Part shown: one piece after another, positions 48,314-57,764 of the stretch
Layout: each line of letters starts with the position of its first letter
How positions within the stretch are numbered: position 1 is the stretch's first letter
Source: DATLWN01 sp963764315
GTDB taxonomy: Bacteria > Pseudomonadota > Zetaproteobacteria > Mariprofundales > Mariprofundaceae
Reading direction: 5' to 3'
Assembly: GCA_963764315.1 (NCBI GenBank)
Contig: CAVXSB010000008.1
Coordinates: 5,780 to 69,779, forward strand
DNA length: 64,000 nt
Notes under the pieces: generated by a model
Database searches by the model: none
Told to the model about the DNA's origin: nothing
What the model saw: only the letters and a program-made list of their open reading frames with translations
Made by a program: the position numbers and the translations under genes

Positions 48314-49593
48314 GCCTGGGCCTCGTCCTCAGGCGGGTGCTTCTTCATGATGCGCACCTGCTGAATCCAGCCGCCGCTCAGCCCCGTTACCTCGAGGCGC
48401 ACATCCTCGGCGGCCAGGCATACCGGCCCGTCCGGCTGCTCCCCGAGCAGTTCCACCACCAGGCCGCCGATGGTCGTGGCCCCGTTCTTCGGCAGATTGC
48501 ATCCGAGCTCGTCGTTGATGTCGTGGATGTTGACCATGGCTTCGGCCACCAGCGATCCGTCCGGTTTCAGCCACATGTTCTGCTGTTCGGGGATGTCCCA
48601 TTCGTCGGTGATCTCGCCGACGATCTCCTCGAGGATATCCTCCAGCGTGATCAGACCGTCGATGTCGCCGAGCTCGTCGACGACGATGCCCATGTGCTGG
48701 CGACGGGTCTGGAACTCGAACATCATGTCCAGGGCGTTCTTCGAGGAAGGGATATACATCGGGGTCTGCCAGATGATGGCGTGCATCAGCGGCATGTCCC
48801 GGTTTTTCAGGCGCATCAGATCCCGAAGATGCACGATGCCGATCAGGTTGTCCGTCTCCCCCTGGTAGACCGGGTAGCGGGAATGCGGCTTTTCCATGGC
48901 GTAGGCCAGACATTCACCGACGCTGCGGTCGGCATCGATGAGGATCATGCTCTTGCGCGGCGTCATCAGCGCCCGCACCTTGACCTCGTGCAGGCTCAGG
49001 CTGTTCAGCAGCATCTGCTCGCGCGAACTGTCCAGCATGCCGCCCTTGGCCCCCATGTCGATCAGGGTGGCGAGCTCCTGATGCGTGACGATGTGCTCCT
49101 GCTTGTCGGGGATACGGAAAATGCGGCGCATCAGGCCGATCAGGAACATCAGCACGGCGACGATGGGCGACAGCAGGCGCTGGATCCAGAACAGCGTGGG
49201 CGCGACCTTGACTGCGAAGGATTCGGCATGGGCCACGGCGATGGCCTTGGGCAGAACCTCGGAGAGCAGCAGCACGACCGTGGTCATCAGCACCGTGGCG
49301 TAAATGATGCCGGCTTCGCCGAAGTCGGCCACGAAGATGGCGGTGGCGAGCGAAGAGGCTGCGATATTGACGAAGTTGTTGCCGAGCAGCACCGCCGCCA
49401 GCATGCGTTCAGGGTGGCGCACCAGGTGCAGGGCCCGTTTCGAGCCCCGGACCCGATTCTCCTGCATGGTTTCCAGGCGCGCACGGCTGGCCCGCGTCAA
49501 CGCCGTTTCCGATCCGGAGAAGAAGGCGGACAGCAGCAGCAGCGCGAACAGGATGGCGACGGCTACCGGGATCGAGAGGATGAAATCATGCAT
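48310..49593 (-). CDS. CNNM/CorB-like transporter (DUF21-CBS-CorC_HlyC)
   Basis: 427 residues. DUF21/CNNM membrane domain (residues ~1-180, opening ILFALLLLSAFFSGSETALTRASRARL), a CBS pair (MTPRKSMILIDADRSVGECL; GIVHLRDLM) and a C-terminal CorC_HlyC domain (GLVVELLGEQPDG). Related proteins act in Mg2+ or Co2+ efflux/homeostasis (CorB/YfjD group). It is followed on the same strand, in the upstream direction, by a CcsA-like gene 18 bases away: a likely two-gene operon. Confidence 0.9.
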   Translation of the reverse strand: MHDFILSIPVAVAILFALLLLSAFFSGSETALTRASRARLETMQENRVRGSKRALHLVRHPERMLAAVLLGNNFVNIAASSLATAIFVADFGEAGIIYATVLMTTVVLLLSEVLPKAIAVAHAESFAVKVAPTLFWIQRLLSPIVAVLMFLIGLMRRIFRIPDKQEHIVTHQELATLIDMGAKGGMLDSSREQMLLNSLSLHEVKVRALMTPRKSMILIDADRSVGECLAYAMEKPHSRYPVYQGETDNLIGIVHLRDLMRLKNRDMPLMHAIIWQTPMYIPSSKNALDMMFEFQTRRQHMGIVVDELGDIDGLITLEDILEEIVGEITDEWDIPEQQNMWLKPDGSLVAEAMVNIHDINDELGCNLPKNGATTIGGLVVELLGEQPDGPVCLAAEDVRLEVTGLSGGWIQQVRIMKKHPPEDEAQA

Positions 49594-49611
49594 ATCGGGC
49601 TCGGGGGGCGA

Positions 49612-50442
49612 TCAGTGGTGGAGCCATGCCTTGATCATTTTTACGCCGAAGTAGGCCAGCACCATCAGCACATATGCGGTGATGACCATGATGGCCGACT
49701 GGCGTCCGGGCAGGGTGGCGCGGCGGCGGCGGATCAGCGGCACCATGATGACGACCCAGGAGAAGATGGCGAGCAGCACCTTGTGGCTGATCAGGTGGAA
49801 ATGCGAGAACGCTTCCCACTGCCAGGCGAGTCCCGTCAGGATGCTGATGCCGATCAGCCAGGCCGACAGGCGCAACTGCGCCATCATATGCGCCTCAATC
49901 TCGATGATGGACGGCATGGCCTCGATCAGCGGGCTGATGGACTTGCGTTTCAGGGCGCGGTCGAGCTGCCAGAGCATGATGGCATGCAGGGCGGACAGGG
50001 TCAGCACGGCATAGCCGCATAGCGAGATGATCATATGCCCGGTTTCCAGCAGCGAGCGGGTCTGGATCCATTCCGTGGCGGCGTCCCGGGGCAGGAAGGG
50101 AATCAGGATCAGGGGTAGGGCGATGACCGGCAGCACGAATAGCCCCAGGCCGCCATGCCGATGGCGTAGGGCGCCGATGAAATACATGCCCTGTACCAGC
50201 AGCGTGGAGATGGCCACCGCCGTTGGCAGCGAGAACAGAAAAAAGCCTGATGCGTTGAAGGATTCCAGCTTCGTCCAGCCCCAGAAGGTCAGCACCATGG
50301 TGACGGGGATGGCTACGGCCACGAAGATATGGGTGCGCTTCGCCAGCCATGCCGGCGTCAGATGCCAGACATTCATCCACAGCAGCACGGCGCAGAGCGC
50401 TGTCAGGGAGCCGGCGAGCGGGAACAGTATAGAGGAGGTCAT
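49612..50442 (-). CDS. CcsA/HemX-family membrane protein (YpjD-like)
   Basis: 276 residues from ATG 50442; about eight membrane helices. The conserved core has ETGHMIISLCGYAVLTLSALHAIML, a Trp-containing periplasmic loop (WQWEAFSHFHLISHKVLLAIFSW) and conserved His residues that in CcsA proteins ligate haem. Size and layout fit the short YpjD/HemX group rather than full cytochrome c synthetase, so a direct role in cytochrome c maturation is not established. Precedes the CorB-like gene, as ypjD precedes corB (yfjD) in enterics. Confidence 0.85.
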   Translation of the reverse strand: MTSSILFPLAGSLTALCAVLLWMNVWHLTPAWLAKRTHIFVAVAIPVTMVLTFWGWTKLESFNASGFFLFSLPTAVAISTLLVQGMYFIGALRHRHGGLGLFVLPVIALPLILIPFLPRDAATEWIQTRSLLETGHMIISLCGYAVLTLSALHAIMLWQLDRALKRKSISPLIEAMPSIIEIEAHMMAQLRLSAWLIGISILTGLAWQWEAFSHFHLISHKVLLAIFSWVVIMVPLIRRRRATLPGRQSAIMVITAYVLMVLAYFGVKMIKAWLHH

Positions 50443-50582
50443 CGGAACCGGGATCGGGTACGGGTCAGGCGACGGAAAGGCAAGGTGTCTGAATATCCAT
50501 GCCCGTTTTATATCCGATGCCGTGGCAATCCGCAACGCCGTCCGCTGGTTGACTGGCGCCGGGAGGCGGCCAAAATCCGCAA

Positions 50583-51266
50583 ATGAATGTGGGTGTACTG
50601 TTGTTGGCAGCGGGGCAGGGTCGGCGCATGGGCGGCGATGTGCCCAAGCAGTATCAGATGGTCGAGGGCAAGCCATTGCTGCGATGGGCGCTGGAAAGCC
50701 TGGCTTTGGAGTCGCGCTTTTCTGTCGTGCAGCCGGTGATTGCCGAGGACGACCGTCGTTATGCCGAGGCGGTGGCGGGTCATGACCTCCCCTTTACGCT
50801 GCTTCCCGCCGTGACCGGTGGCAGGGAGCGCGCGGATTCGATGCGCAACGGCCTGGCCGCCCTGCCGGATGACGTGGCATGGGTGGCGGTGCACGATGCC
50901 GCCCGTCCCATCCCTTCCCCCGCCTTGCTGGGAGGGGTGCTGGATGCGGCCATGGCGCACGGCGCGGCAGTGCCGGGGCTGGCGGTGCACGACACCATCA
51001 AACAGGTCGATGCCGAGGGCAGGGTCATCGCCACGCTGGAGCGCGCCGCGCTCCGCGCGGTACAGACCCCGCAGGTGGCCAGGCGCGCCTGGTTCGAACA
51101 GGCGCTTGCCGCCATGCATACCGGCATGGCATGGACCGACGACGCCTCGTTGCTGGAGGCGGCGGGATTCCCCGTCTATATCAGCGACGGGGAGGAGGAG
51201 AACCGGAAGATCACCACGGCCGAGGACATGGCATGGCTGTGCCGGCTGATGCAATCCCGGACCTAG
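50583..51266 (+). CDS. ispD: 2-C-methyl-D-erythritol 4-phosphate cytidylyltransferase
   Basis: 227 residues. LLLAAGQGRRMGGDVPKQYQMVEGKPLL (nucleotide-binding loop), VAVHDAARPIPSP, HDTIKQVDAEG and the C-terminal DDASLLEAAG and ENRKITTAEDM segments are IspD hallmarks. Third step of the MEP isoprenoid pathway. Only 8 bases separate it from ispF. Confidence 0.96.
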   Translation: MNVGVLLLAAGQGRRMGGDVPKQYQMVEGKPLLRWALESLALESRFSVVQPVIAEDDRRYAEAVAGHDLPFTLLPAVTGGRERADSMRNGLAALPDDVAWVAVHDAARPIPSPALLGGVLDAAMAHGAAVPGLAVHDTIKQVDAEGRVIATLERAALRAVQTPQVARRAWFEQALAAMHTGMAWTDDASLLEAAGFPVYISDGEEENRKITTAEDMAWLCRLMQSRT

Positions 51267-51274
51267 GAGGCGGC

Positions 51275-51751
51275 ATGGAATTTCGCGTTGGACATGGCTT
51301 CGATGTGCATGCCTTTGCCGAGGGCAGGCGACTGATGCTGGGCGGGGTGGAGATTCCCCACGACAAGGGGTTGGCCGGGCATTCCGATGCCGACGTGCTG
51401 ATCCACGCCCTGTGCGATGCCATTCTCGGGGCCGCGGGGCTGGGGGATATCGGCCGGCATTTTCCGGATACCGACGCGCGCTACCGGGGGGCGGACAGTT
51501 CGGAATTACTGCGTACTGTGCTCGAGAAGGCCGCTGCCGACGGTTGGCGGCTCGGAAACGCCGATGCCACGGTGGTGGCCCAGGTGCCGCGACTTTTCTC
51601 CTATATCGCCGGCATGCGCGAGCATCTGGCCGCGATCTGCGCCGTGGATGTGGCACAGCTGAACGTCAAGGCGACCACCAGCGAGCATCTCGGATCGATC
51701 GGCCGCAAGGAGGGCATCGCCGCGCATGCCGTCGCGCTGCTGATCCGATAA
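51275..51751 (+). CDS. ispF: 2-C-methyl-D-erythritol 2,4-cyclodiphosphate synthase
   Basis: 158 residues, as expected. RVGHGFDVHAFAEGR (zinc Asp/His), GLAGHSDADVLIHALCDAILGAAGLGDIG (second zinc His), and the C-terminal VKATTSEHLGSIGRKEGIAAHA. AGGAGG lies 5 bases before the ATG. Fifth step of the MEP pathway, commonly next to ispD. Confidence 0.97.
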   Translation: MEFRVGHGFDVHAFAEGRRLMLGGVEIPHDKGLAGHSDADVLIHALCDAILGAAGLGDIGRHFPDTDARYRGADSSELLRTVLEKAAADGWRLGNADATVVAQVPRLFSYIAGMREHLAAICAVDVAQLNVKATTSEHLGSIGRKEGIAAHAVALLIR

Positions 51752-51763
51752 GTCCGGAAGCGG

Positions 51764-52654
51764 CTAGCGGGACAGCGAGGGTACGACCGCCAGCGTGAAG
51801 GCGCCGGCGTGTGCGGGAAGATCATCCATAACCAGCATGAAGCCCCGGCTGCCTGCGGCTGCCACCGGCACGTCGTCCTGGGGTGGCGCCACCCAAGGTG
51901 TGTGGCGGATGGCGTCGACGGCAGGTGGCTGGGTAATGGGCAGGCTCACGCGCTTGACGACCTTGTCGGTATGTAGCGCATCATAGACGGTGACCTGGAT
52001 GTACGGCGTCGCCAACTCGGCATGCAGCCGGTTCTCCACCCTTCCCTCGATGACCAGAACGGTGCTGCCGTCATCCCGCTTCAGCCATTCGGCATGGATG
52101 CTGTCCGGGGGGATGCGCCAGTCTCTGGCGTGCACCGTGATCGGCATATGCAGGTTCAGCAGCATGCTGCGCAGCCACAGGTTGTCCGACCAGGATCGGT
52201 AGTTGTAGGAAAAGCCGGCGATGGCGATGATCAGTACGACCCAGGACATCCAGGCCAGGATGCGCGGAGAGCGTCGCTCCGGAGCCGGCAGGTCGGCTTC
52301 GGATGCGCTGTCACCTTCTGTCTGCTCGTGCCGGAAGGCCTGCGGCACGATGAGCTCCTCCGGCATCTCCGGCCCCGGTATCCCCTCCATGTCGTCGTGG
52401 GCCAAGTGCTCGAGAAACAGCGGCGCTTTCTCATCGTGTCCGGATGCCTGTCCATCGGACCCGTCGTGTCCGGCATCGGGCCGGCGGGCATCGAACAGCC
52501 CCAGTTGCTCATCCGCCGGTGCCGGCGGCTGGCTATCATGCGCAGGCTCGCCGAGGCGGAACTCGCGGTGGCAGCGCGAACACAGAAAATCGACATCCGC
52601 TTCGACGGATGCCACCTCGTAAACGGCCTGGCAATGCGGGCAGGCGATGCGCAT
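51764..52654 (-). CDS. MJ0042-type zinc-ribbon, DUF3426 membrane protein
   Basis: About 296 residues from the ATG at 52654, chosen because MRIACPHCQAVYEV is the usual start of the family. Zinc ribbon CPHC...CSRC (residues ~4-30), a long acidic disordered stretch, one membrane helix (AWMSWVVLIIAIAGFSYNY) and a periplasmic DUF3426 domain. Function unknown; such genes are often near prmA or division genes. Divergent from ftsE. Confidence 0.8.
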   Translation of the reverse strand: MRIACPHCQAVYEVASVEADVDFLCSRCHREFRLGEPAHDSQPPAPADEQLGLFDARRPDAGHDGSDGQASGHDEKAPLFLEHLAHDDMEGIPGPEMPEELIVPQAFRHEQTEGDSASEADLPAPERRSPRILAWMSWVVLIIAIAGFSYNYRSWSDNLWLRSMLLNLHMPITVHARDWRIPPDSIHAEWLKRDDGSTVLVIEGRVENRLHAELATPYIQVTVYDALHTDKVVKRVSLPITQPPAVDAIRHTPWVAPPQDDVPVAAAGSRGFMLVMDDLPAHAGAFTLAVVPSLSR

Positions 52655-52733
52655 GTGCACATGCTGAACGCTTGCATGCATCTTGTCAGCCTGCAGGTGA
52701 CATCCAGCGGGCGGCTGGCTACGTTTCACTCTC

Positions 52734-53435
52734 ATGAACGAAGTGCCGTTGCAGGTCGAGATGGAACAGCTGATGCTGAGGTATGCCACGGGCAAGGTGG
52801 CCTTGTCCGGCCTGTCCCTGCAGATACCCAAGGGGCAGTTCGTCTACCTGATCGGGGAAAGCGGGGCCGGAAAATCCTCGCTGATGCGCATGCTCTACGG
52901 CGCCGTGCGCCCGAGTTCGGGCATGCTGAAGGTGGAGCAGGCGGATATGCGCATCGCCCCGGAATCGCGGATACGCCAGTTGCGCCAGCGCATCGGCGTT
53001 ATCTTCCAGGATCACAAGTTGTTGTTCGCGCGCACGGTGTTCGAAAACGTCGCCCTGCCGCTCAGGGTGCAGGGGTGGAAGACCGATCGCCTGGTGCCGC
53101 GCGTGCAGAAGGTACTGCAGTTCGTCGGACTCGGGGACCGGCTGTGGTCCTATCCCGAGGCCTTGTCGGGGGGAGAACAGCAGCGGGTGGCGATCGCCCG
53201 CGCCATGAGCGCCAATCCGCCGATGATCCTGGCCGATGAGCCGACGGGCAATCTCGATGCGGATACGGCCAGGCGGGTGCTCGATTACCTGATGGGACTC
53301 AATGCCATGGGCACAACCGTCATCATGGCCACGCACGACCTGCAATTGCTGGATTCGCATCCCGGACGGGTGATCCGACTGCACCGGGGCGCGCTGGCCG
53401 CCGATTCGTATGCGGGAGAGGCTTATGTCGGCTGA
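52734..53435 (+). CDS. ftsE: Cell-division ATP-binding protein FtsE
   Basis: 233 residues. ABC ATPase: Walker A IGESGAGKSSLMRML, Q-loop IFQDHKLLFARTVFENVALPL, signature LSGGEQQRVAIARAM and Walker B ILADEPTGNLD. With FtsX it forms an envelope complex that activates septal peptidoglycan hydrolases. It overlaps ftsX. Confidence 0.95.
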   Translation: MNEVPLQVEMEQLMLRYATGKVALSGLSLQIPKGQFVYLIGESGAGKSSLMRMLYGAVRPSSGMLKVEQADMRIAPESRIRQLRQRIGVIFQDHKLLFARTVFENVALPLRVQGWKTDRLVPRVQKVLQFVGLGDRLWSYPEALSGGEQQRVAIARAMSANPPMILADEPTGNLDADTARRVLDYLMGLNAMGTTVIMATHDLQLLDSHPGRVIRLHRGALAADSYAGEAYVG

Positions 53436-54306
53436 TATCCCTGCCGGTATGAAGCCGAGGCTGCCCGGCGGCTTCAACCTGCCGCCCCTGGGCATGCACC
53501 AGTTCCTGGCCCTGGGCATCGTCGCCATCGCCCTGTGGGCGATGGGCATGATCGGGCTCGGCATGCAGATGGCCGGCCAATGGGTCGGCACCTGGCAGGA
53601 CGAAATCCGTATCCATGTCTACCTCGACCCCGGGGCGGCAGCCAAGCCCGAGGTCCTGCAACAGGCCCTGGTTGCGGTGCCCGGGGTCAAGGGCGTGGCG
53701 CTGATCACGCAGCAGCAGGCCCTGGACTGGATGCACCACTGGCTGCACGGCACCGGTGTCGACGATGAGACGCTGGCTCGTCGCCTGCCGGTCAGCTTTG
53801 CGGTGTCGATCGATGAGGATGCCGGCAAGTTCCTGTTCCGCGATATTCGGGACGTGGCTCAGAAGTTCGGAGCGAAGGTCAACGAGGAGGAGATCAGCCT
53901 GGCCAAGGCGCATGACTGGCTGCAAAGCCTGCACGGCCTGGCCTGGTTCATCGAGGGTGTGATGGCGCTGGCCATGGCCCTGATCATCGCCAACACGCTG
54001 CGCATCACCCTGATCGGGCGGGCGGAGGAACTGCACCTGATGCGCCTGATGGGGGCGAAGGAATGGTTCGTGCGCATGCCTTTCCTGCTCGAGGGGATGC
54101 TGATCGGCCTTTTGGCCGGCACGCTGGCCTGGGCCATGCAATGGCCGCTGGTCTGGGCCCTGGGCAACTGGCTGCAGGCACTTTCCATGCAGCCGGCGCT
54201 GGCGGTGCTGCTGCCCGTGCTGATTCTGGGCGGCGCCCTGGTCGGCCTGCTCGGCGCCGGCATCGCCACCATGCGGCGTATCTCCCCGGATTTGGTCGAT
54301 CACTGA
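53425..54306 (+). CDS. ftsX: Cell-division permease-like protein FtsX
   Basis: 293 residues from ATG 53425, overlapping ftsE by 11 bases. N-terminal membrane helix, a periplasmic ECD of ~110 residues (DEIRIHVYLDPGAAAKPEVLQQA), then three helices with the conserved IGRAEELHLMRLMGA turn of FtsX/MacB proteins. The ftsE-ftsX-rpoH order is a common proteobacterial arrangement. Confidence 0.94.
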   Translation: MSADIPAGMKPRLPGGFNLPPLGMHQFLALGIVAIALWAMGMIGLGMQMAGQWVGTWQDEIRIHVYLDPGAAAKPEVLQQALVAVPGVKGVALITQQQALDWMHHWLHGTGVDDETLARRLPVSFAVSIDEDAGKFLFRDIRDVAQKFGAKVNEEEISLAKAHDWLQSLHGLAWFIEGVMALAMALIIANTLRITLIGRAEELHLMRLMGAKEWFVRMPFLLEGMLIGLLAGTLAWAMQWPLVWALGNWLQALSMQPALAVLLPVLILGGALVGLLGAGIATMRRISPDLVDH

Positions 54307-54308
54307 GC

Positions 54309-54332
54309 CCCGCTTGATGCGGGACCTCTTTT
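54309..54332 (+). terminator. Short hairpin after ftsX
   Basis: CCCGC (54309-54313) and GCGGG (54319-54323) with a TTGAT loop, then ACCTCTTTT. Short stem and modest T-tract, so efficiency is doubtful. Confidence 0.45.
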
Positions 54333-54359
54333 GCGATGGACTTGGCACTCTGTTATATT
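54331..54359 (+). promoter_or_regulatory. Sigma70-like promoter of rpoH
   Basis: TTGCGA (54331-54336), a 17-base spacer, and TATATT (54354-54359). The -10 lies inside the CIRCE spacer. Confidence 0.55.
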
Positions 54360-54368
54360 GAGTGCTAA
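54342..54368 (+). promoter_or_regulatory. CIRCE element (HrcA operator) in front of rpoH
   Basis: TTGGCACTC (54342-54350), nine bases, GAGTGCTAA (54360-54368): one change from the consensus TTAGCACTC-N9-GAGTGCTAA. It overlaps the predicted promoter and lies 22 bases before the rpoH start. HrcA would repress rpoH until heat stress titrates it away. Confidence 0.9.
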
Positions 54369-54390
54369 TTTCGGAATCGATGGAGGTGTG

Positions 54391-55209
54391 ATGATTGCTC
54401 CAACTGTGGACATGTCGAGCCTGAACCTGTTCTACCGCGATGTGCGCCGCATCGAGCGGCTGAGCGTGGATCAGGAGCAGGCGTTGGCGCGGCACTGGCA
54501 AGCAGAGCACGATCTCGATGCCGCCAAGCAGCTGGTTTGTGCCAACCTGTATGCGGTGGCGGGCATCGCCCGCGAATACCGCCACTTCGGGCTGCCCGAG
54601 ATGGATCTGATCCAGGAGGGTACGCTGGGCCTGATGCATGCGGTCAAGCGTTTCGACCCGGAGCGTGGCTTCCGCCTGATCACCTATGCCGCATGGTGGG
54701 TGCGCGCCGCCATCCACGATTTTATCCTGCGCTCGTGGAGCATCGTCAAGCTGGGAACGAGCAAGGTCCAGCGCAAGGTGTTCGCCGGCCTGAAGCAGGC
54801 CCGGACCGCCATTGCCGCCATGGAGGGTCATGGCGCGGAGGAGGTGGCGGCCGATCTCGGCATCTCCGGCGAGCAATTCAAGGATGTGGCCAACGCCTAT
54901 TTGCTGCGGGATATCTCCCTGGATGCGGATGTCGAGGGCCGTTCCATGGTGGCCACGCTGGAGGCGGAGGAACCGACGCCGGAGCAGGTGCTGATCGAGG
55001 CTGACTGGGCGCAATTCCGCCATGCCCGGCTGCAGCAATCCCTGGCCGGCCTGGATGCACGCGAACGTCAGATTCTTACGCAGCGCCACATGGCCGATCA
55101 GCCCGCGACGCTCAAAGAGCTTGCCGAGCAGTTCGGCGTATCCATCGAGCGCGTGCGCCAGCTTGAGGCCAGGGGCCTGAAGCGCCTGCGCGAGGCACTG
55201 ACCGACTAG
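54391..55209 (+). CDS. rpoH: RNA polymerase sigma-32 factor
   Basis: 272 residues from ATG 54391 with GGAGG upstream. Region 2: LVCANLYAVAGIAREYRHFGLPEMDLIQEGTLGLMHAVKRFDPERGFRLITYAAWWVRAAIHDFILR pattern, with LGTSKVQRKVF (the RpoH box area) after it. Region 4: LDARERQILTQRHMADQPATLKELAEQFGVSIERVRQLE. Directs transcription of heat-shock genes. Placed after ftsEX as in many proteobacteria, but with its own CIRCE-controlled promoter. Confidence 0.95.
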   Translation: MIAPTVDMSSLNLFYRDVRRIERLSVDQEQALARHWQAEHDLDAAKQLVCANLYAVAGIAREYRHFGLPEMDLIQEGTLGLMHAVKRFDPERGFRLITYAAWWVRAAIHDFILRSWSIVKLGTSKVQRKVFAGLKQARTAIAAMEGHGAEEVAADLGISGEQFKDVANAYLLRDISLDADVEGRSMVATLEAEEPTPEQVLIEADWAQFRHARLQQSLAGLDARERQILTQRHMADQPATLKELAEQFGVSIERVRQLEARGLKRLREALTD

Positions 55210-55235
55210 GGCCGGGGCCAGGCTAACGCATTGAA

Positions 55236-57764
55236 TTAATGCAGCGTCCGGTCCAGGGCGCTGCGAATACTCTGACTGAGCTGGGTGGCCGACCAGGGCT
55301 TTTTCAGCACGACGACCTCGTCCTGGCGCGGGGCGATTTCCAGTCGCTGTTTCAGGTCATGGCTGGTGATGAAGATGACGCGCAGGTCTTCATGCGTGCG
55401 GTGCAGCCGCTCATAGGCGCGTGCGCCACCCAGCCTGGGCATCACCAGATCCATGAGGACCAGCTTGATGTCATCCGCGTTGCGGTTGAACACCTTGATC
55501 GCCTCCATGCCGTCCGATGCCGTCAGTACCCGGTAGTCCAGAGCCTCCAGGATGTGGCGGGTGATCTCGCGAATCTGGGGGTCGTCATCGACGACGAGCA
55601 GGGTTTCTCCCCGACCGGTCACCGGCGATTCCGTGTCGCTTGTGACTGGCGGTTGCAGCTCCAGATGCGGTTGCAGCGGTAGGTAGATGCGGAATGCCGT
55701 ACCGGTTTCCGGCGCCGATTCGACATCGATCAGGCCGCCATGCGATGTGATCGTGCCGTAGACCATGGCCAGTCCCAACCCCGTGCCGCTGCCGATCTCC
55801 TTGGTGGTGAAGAAGGGTTCGAAGATGCGCGTCTTGATGGCGTCGGGGATGCCGCAGCCATTATCCTCGATGCTGATGCGCGCAAAATGCCGGGTGGTGG
55901 TGCTGTGCCGACGGCGGAATTCCGGGGAGGCATCGAAGGGCTCCAGAGTCAGCGTGATGCGCGGGTTCTCCACCCCGGCGACCGCATCCCGGGCATTGTT
56001 GAGCAGGTTGACGATCATCTGCTGTAGCTGCGTGTCGTCGCCGCGGACCGGCAGTTCCCGTTCGCAGAAAATGCCGCGATAGGCGATGTTGTCCGGGATG
56101 CTGAGTTCATACAGGCGGCTGGTCTCCTGCATGAACCGACCGAGGTCCATGGGCATGATCTCCACCGCATCCTTGCGCGCGAAGGTCAGCAGTTGCTGCA
56201 CCATCCTTGAGGCGCTGAAGGCGAGCTTCTCCGACAGGTCCAGTTTCTCGGTGACTTCCGGCAGATGCTGGGTTTGTTGCCTAGCCAGGAACAGGTTCCC
56301 GGTGACGCCGGCCAGCACGTTATTGAAATCGTGGGCGATGCCGCCGACGAGGGTGCCGATGGCCTCCATCTTTTGCGCCTGCCTCAGCCTTTCCTCCAGT
56401 TCGACATGCTCGGTGATGTCTTGCTGGGTGCCGACGAAATGGCTCATGCGCCCGTCATCATCGATGACGGGCGCGAAGGACATGAGCATGGAGGCTTTCT
56501 GCCCATCCTTGCGGCGGCTGGTCAGTTCCTTCTGCCAGACCTTGCCTGCCCGGACGGTTTTCCACATCTCCCGGTACAGGGATGCCTGTTGACGGCCGTT
56601 GCTCATCTTCAGCACATGCAGATCTTTGCCCCAGACCTCCTCCGGGGTGTACCCGGTGATGGCGGTAAAGGCGGGATTGGTATATTCGATCAGGCCATCG
56701 TGACCGGTGATGATGACGGATTCGCCGGCCTGCTCCAGCGCCCGGGACAGTGTGCGCAGTCTGTCCTCGGCCTGTTTGCGCTCGGTGATGTCGCGTACGA
56801 TGCTGAGCACGGCCTTTTGACCGCGGAAATCAATCAATTGGGCGTTGACCTCGACCGGCATCAGACTCCCGTCCTTGCGCATGTGCTCGGACTCGAAGGA
56901 CAGACTGCCGAGCTCCCGCATTCTCCTGAGCCGGGTCTGCCTGCTGGCAGCAAGTTTGGGGGATAGCAGGTGGGCGATGTCCATGCCCAGAATCTCCTGC
57001 CTTTGGTATCCCAGGCGCGTGTAGGCCACCGGGTTGGTGTTGAGGATGGTCCCCTCCGGATCGACGATGAGGATGGCGTCGTTGGCCATCTCAAATAGGT
57101 GGCGGTACTGGTCCTCGGCCTGCTTCAATGCCTGTTCCCTTTGTTGTGCCTCCAGGCCGAGGCGGATGTTGTCGATGACATTGCGGTGGAACATGCCGGC
57201 GGCGGCGGAGATCATGGTCAGAAACAGGGCACCCAGGCCTGACATCACCAGGGGCAGCGTTTGCCCATCTATGGCCAGGCGCACGGTCATGGGAAGCAAT
57301 GTCAGGATCAGGAAGGCCTGCAGGATGCCGCGGTAGGAGGACAGGGTGACGCTCGCCCCGGCGCTCATGCCGACAAGGATGATGGCGAGCATGGCCTGAT
57401 ATGCGAATGCCGGTTCCGGGAAAAGGGCGATGCTGCCCCACAGGATGCCTGCCGCCAGGGCACCGTATCGAAAGCGGTTCTCCGAGATGGCGATGGCATC
57501 GGCCTGACTCCGGTAGGAGAGGGTGTGCATATAGCGCACGGCGGACAGCAGCAGGATCAGGGACAGCCAGATGAGCAGCATCGCATGCGGCGCCTGCCTG
57601 TGCCAAAGCAGGGCGACGATGGCCAGCGCGTTCACCACCGTGGCCAGCAGCGCCAGCGGCAGGTGACCATAGGCGAGTCTGACCTGTTCGGCGCGGATCA
57701 GGGCGGGTAGCGCGGTCGAGATCGGCCCCGTCTGTGGCTCGTTGATTGCCGCGGATTCGTTCAC
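55236..57764 (-). CDS. Hybrid sensor histidine kinase with PAS domains and receiver
   Basis: About 842 residues from the GTG at 57764 (a TTG at 57803 is possible). Six or so N-terminal membrane helices (residues ~25-200), a first PAS (LFEMANDAILIVDPEG), a second PAS with PAC (ITGHDGLIEYTNPAFTAITGY), a HisKA-like segment with GGIAHDFNNVLAGVTGN (phosphorylated His), HATPase motifs NLLNNARDAV, DNGCGIPD and GTGLGLAMVYG, and a C-terminal receiver domain (VVDDDPQIREI; Asp in LVLMDLVMPRLGG). No response regulator with an output domain is adjacent. Signal unknown. Confidence 0.92.
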   Translation of the reverse strand: MNESAAINEPQTGPISTALPALIRAEQVRLAYGHLPLALLATVVNALAIVALLWHRQAPHAMLLIWLSLILLLSAVRYMHTLSYRSQADAIAISENRFRYGALAAGILWGSIALFPEPAFAYQAMLAIILVGMSAGASVTLSSYRGILQAFLILTLLPMTVRLAIDGQTLPLVMSGLGALFLTMISAAAGMFHRNVIDNIRLGLEAQQREQALKQAEDQYRHLFEMANDAILIVDPEGTILNTNPVAYTRLGYQRQEILGMDIAHLLSPKLAASRQTRLRRMRELGSLSFESEHMRKDGSLMPVEVNAQLIDFRGQKAVLSIVRDITERKQAEDRLRTLSRALEQAGESVIITGHDGLIEYTNPAFTAITGYTPEEVWGKDLHVLKMSNGRQQASLYREMWKTVRAGKVWQKELTSRRKDGQKASMLMSFAPVIDDDGRMSHFVGTQQDITEHVELEERLRQAQKMEAIGTLVGGIAHDFNNVLAGVTGNLFLARQQTQHLPEVTEKLDLSEKLAFSASRMVQQLLTFARKDAVEIMPMDLGRFMQETSRLYELSIPDNIAYRGIFCERELPVRGDDTQLQQMIVNLLNNARDAVAGVENPRITLTLEPFDASPEFRRRHSTTTRHFARISIEDNGCGIPDAIKTRIFEPFFTTKEIGSGTGLGLAMVYGTITSHGGLIDVESAPETGTAFRIYLPLQPHLELQPPVTSDTESPVTGRGETLLVVDDDPQIREITRHILEALDYRVLTASDGMEAIKVFNRNADDIKLVLMDLVMPRLGGARAYERLHRTHEDLRVIFITSHDLKQRLEIAPRQDEVVVLKKPWSATQLSQSIRSALDRTLH

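Noticed and set aside
48262..50022. Long plus-strand open frame opposite the CorB-like and CcsA-like genes
   Set aside because: Antisense to two genes with clear membrane and CBS domains; low-complexity His/Asp/Gln-rich translation.
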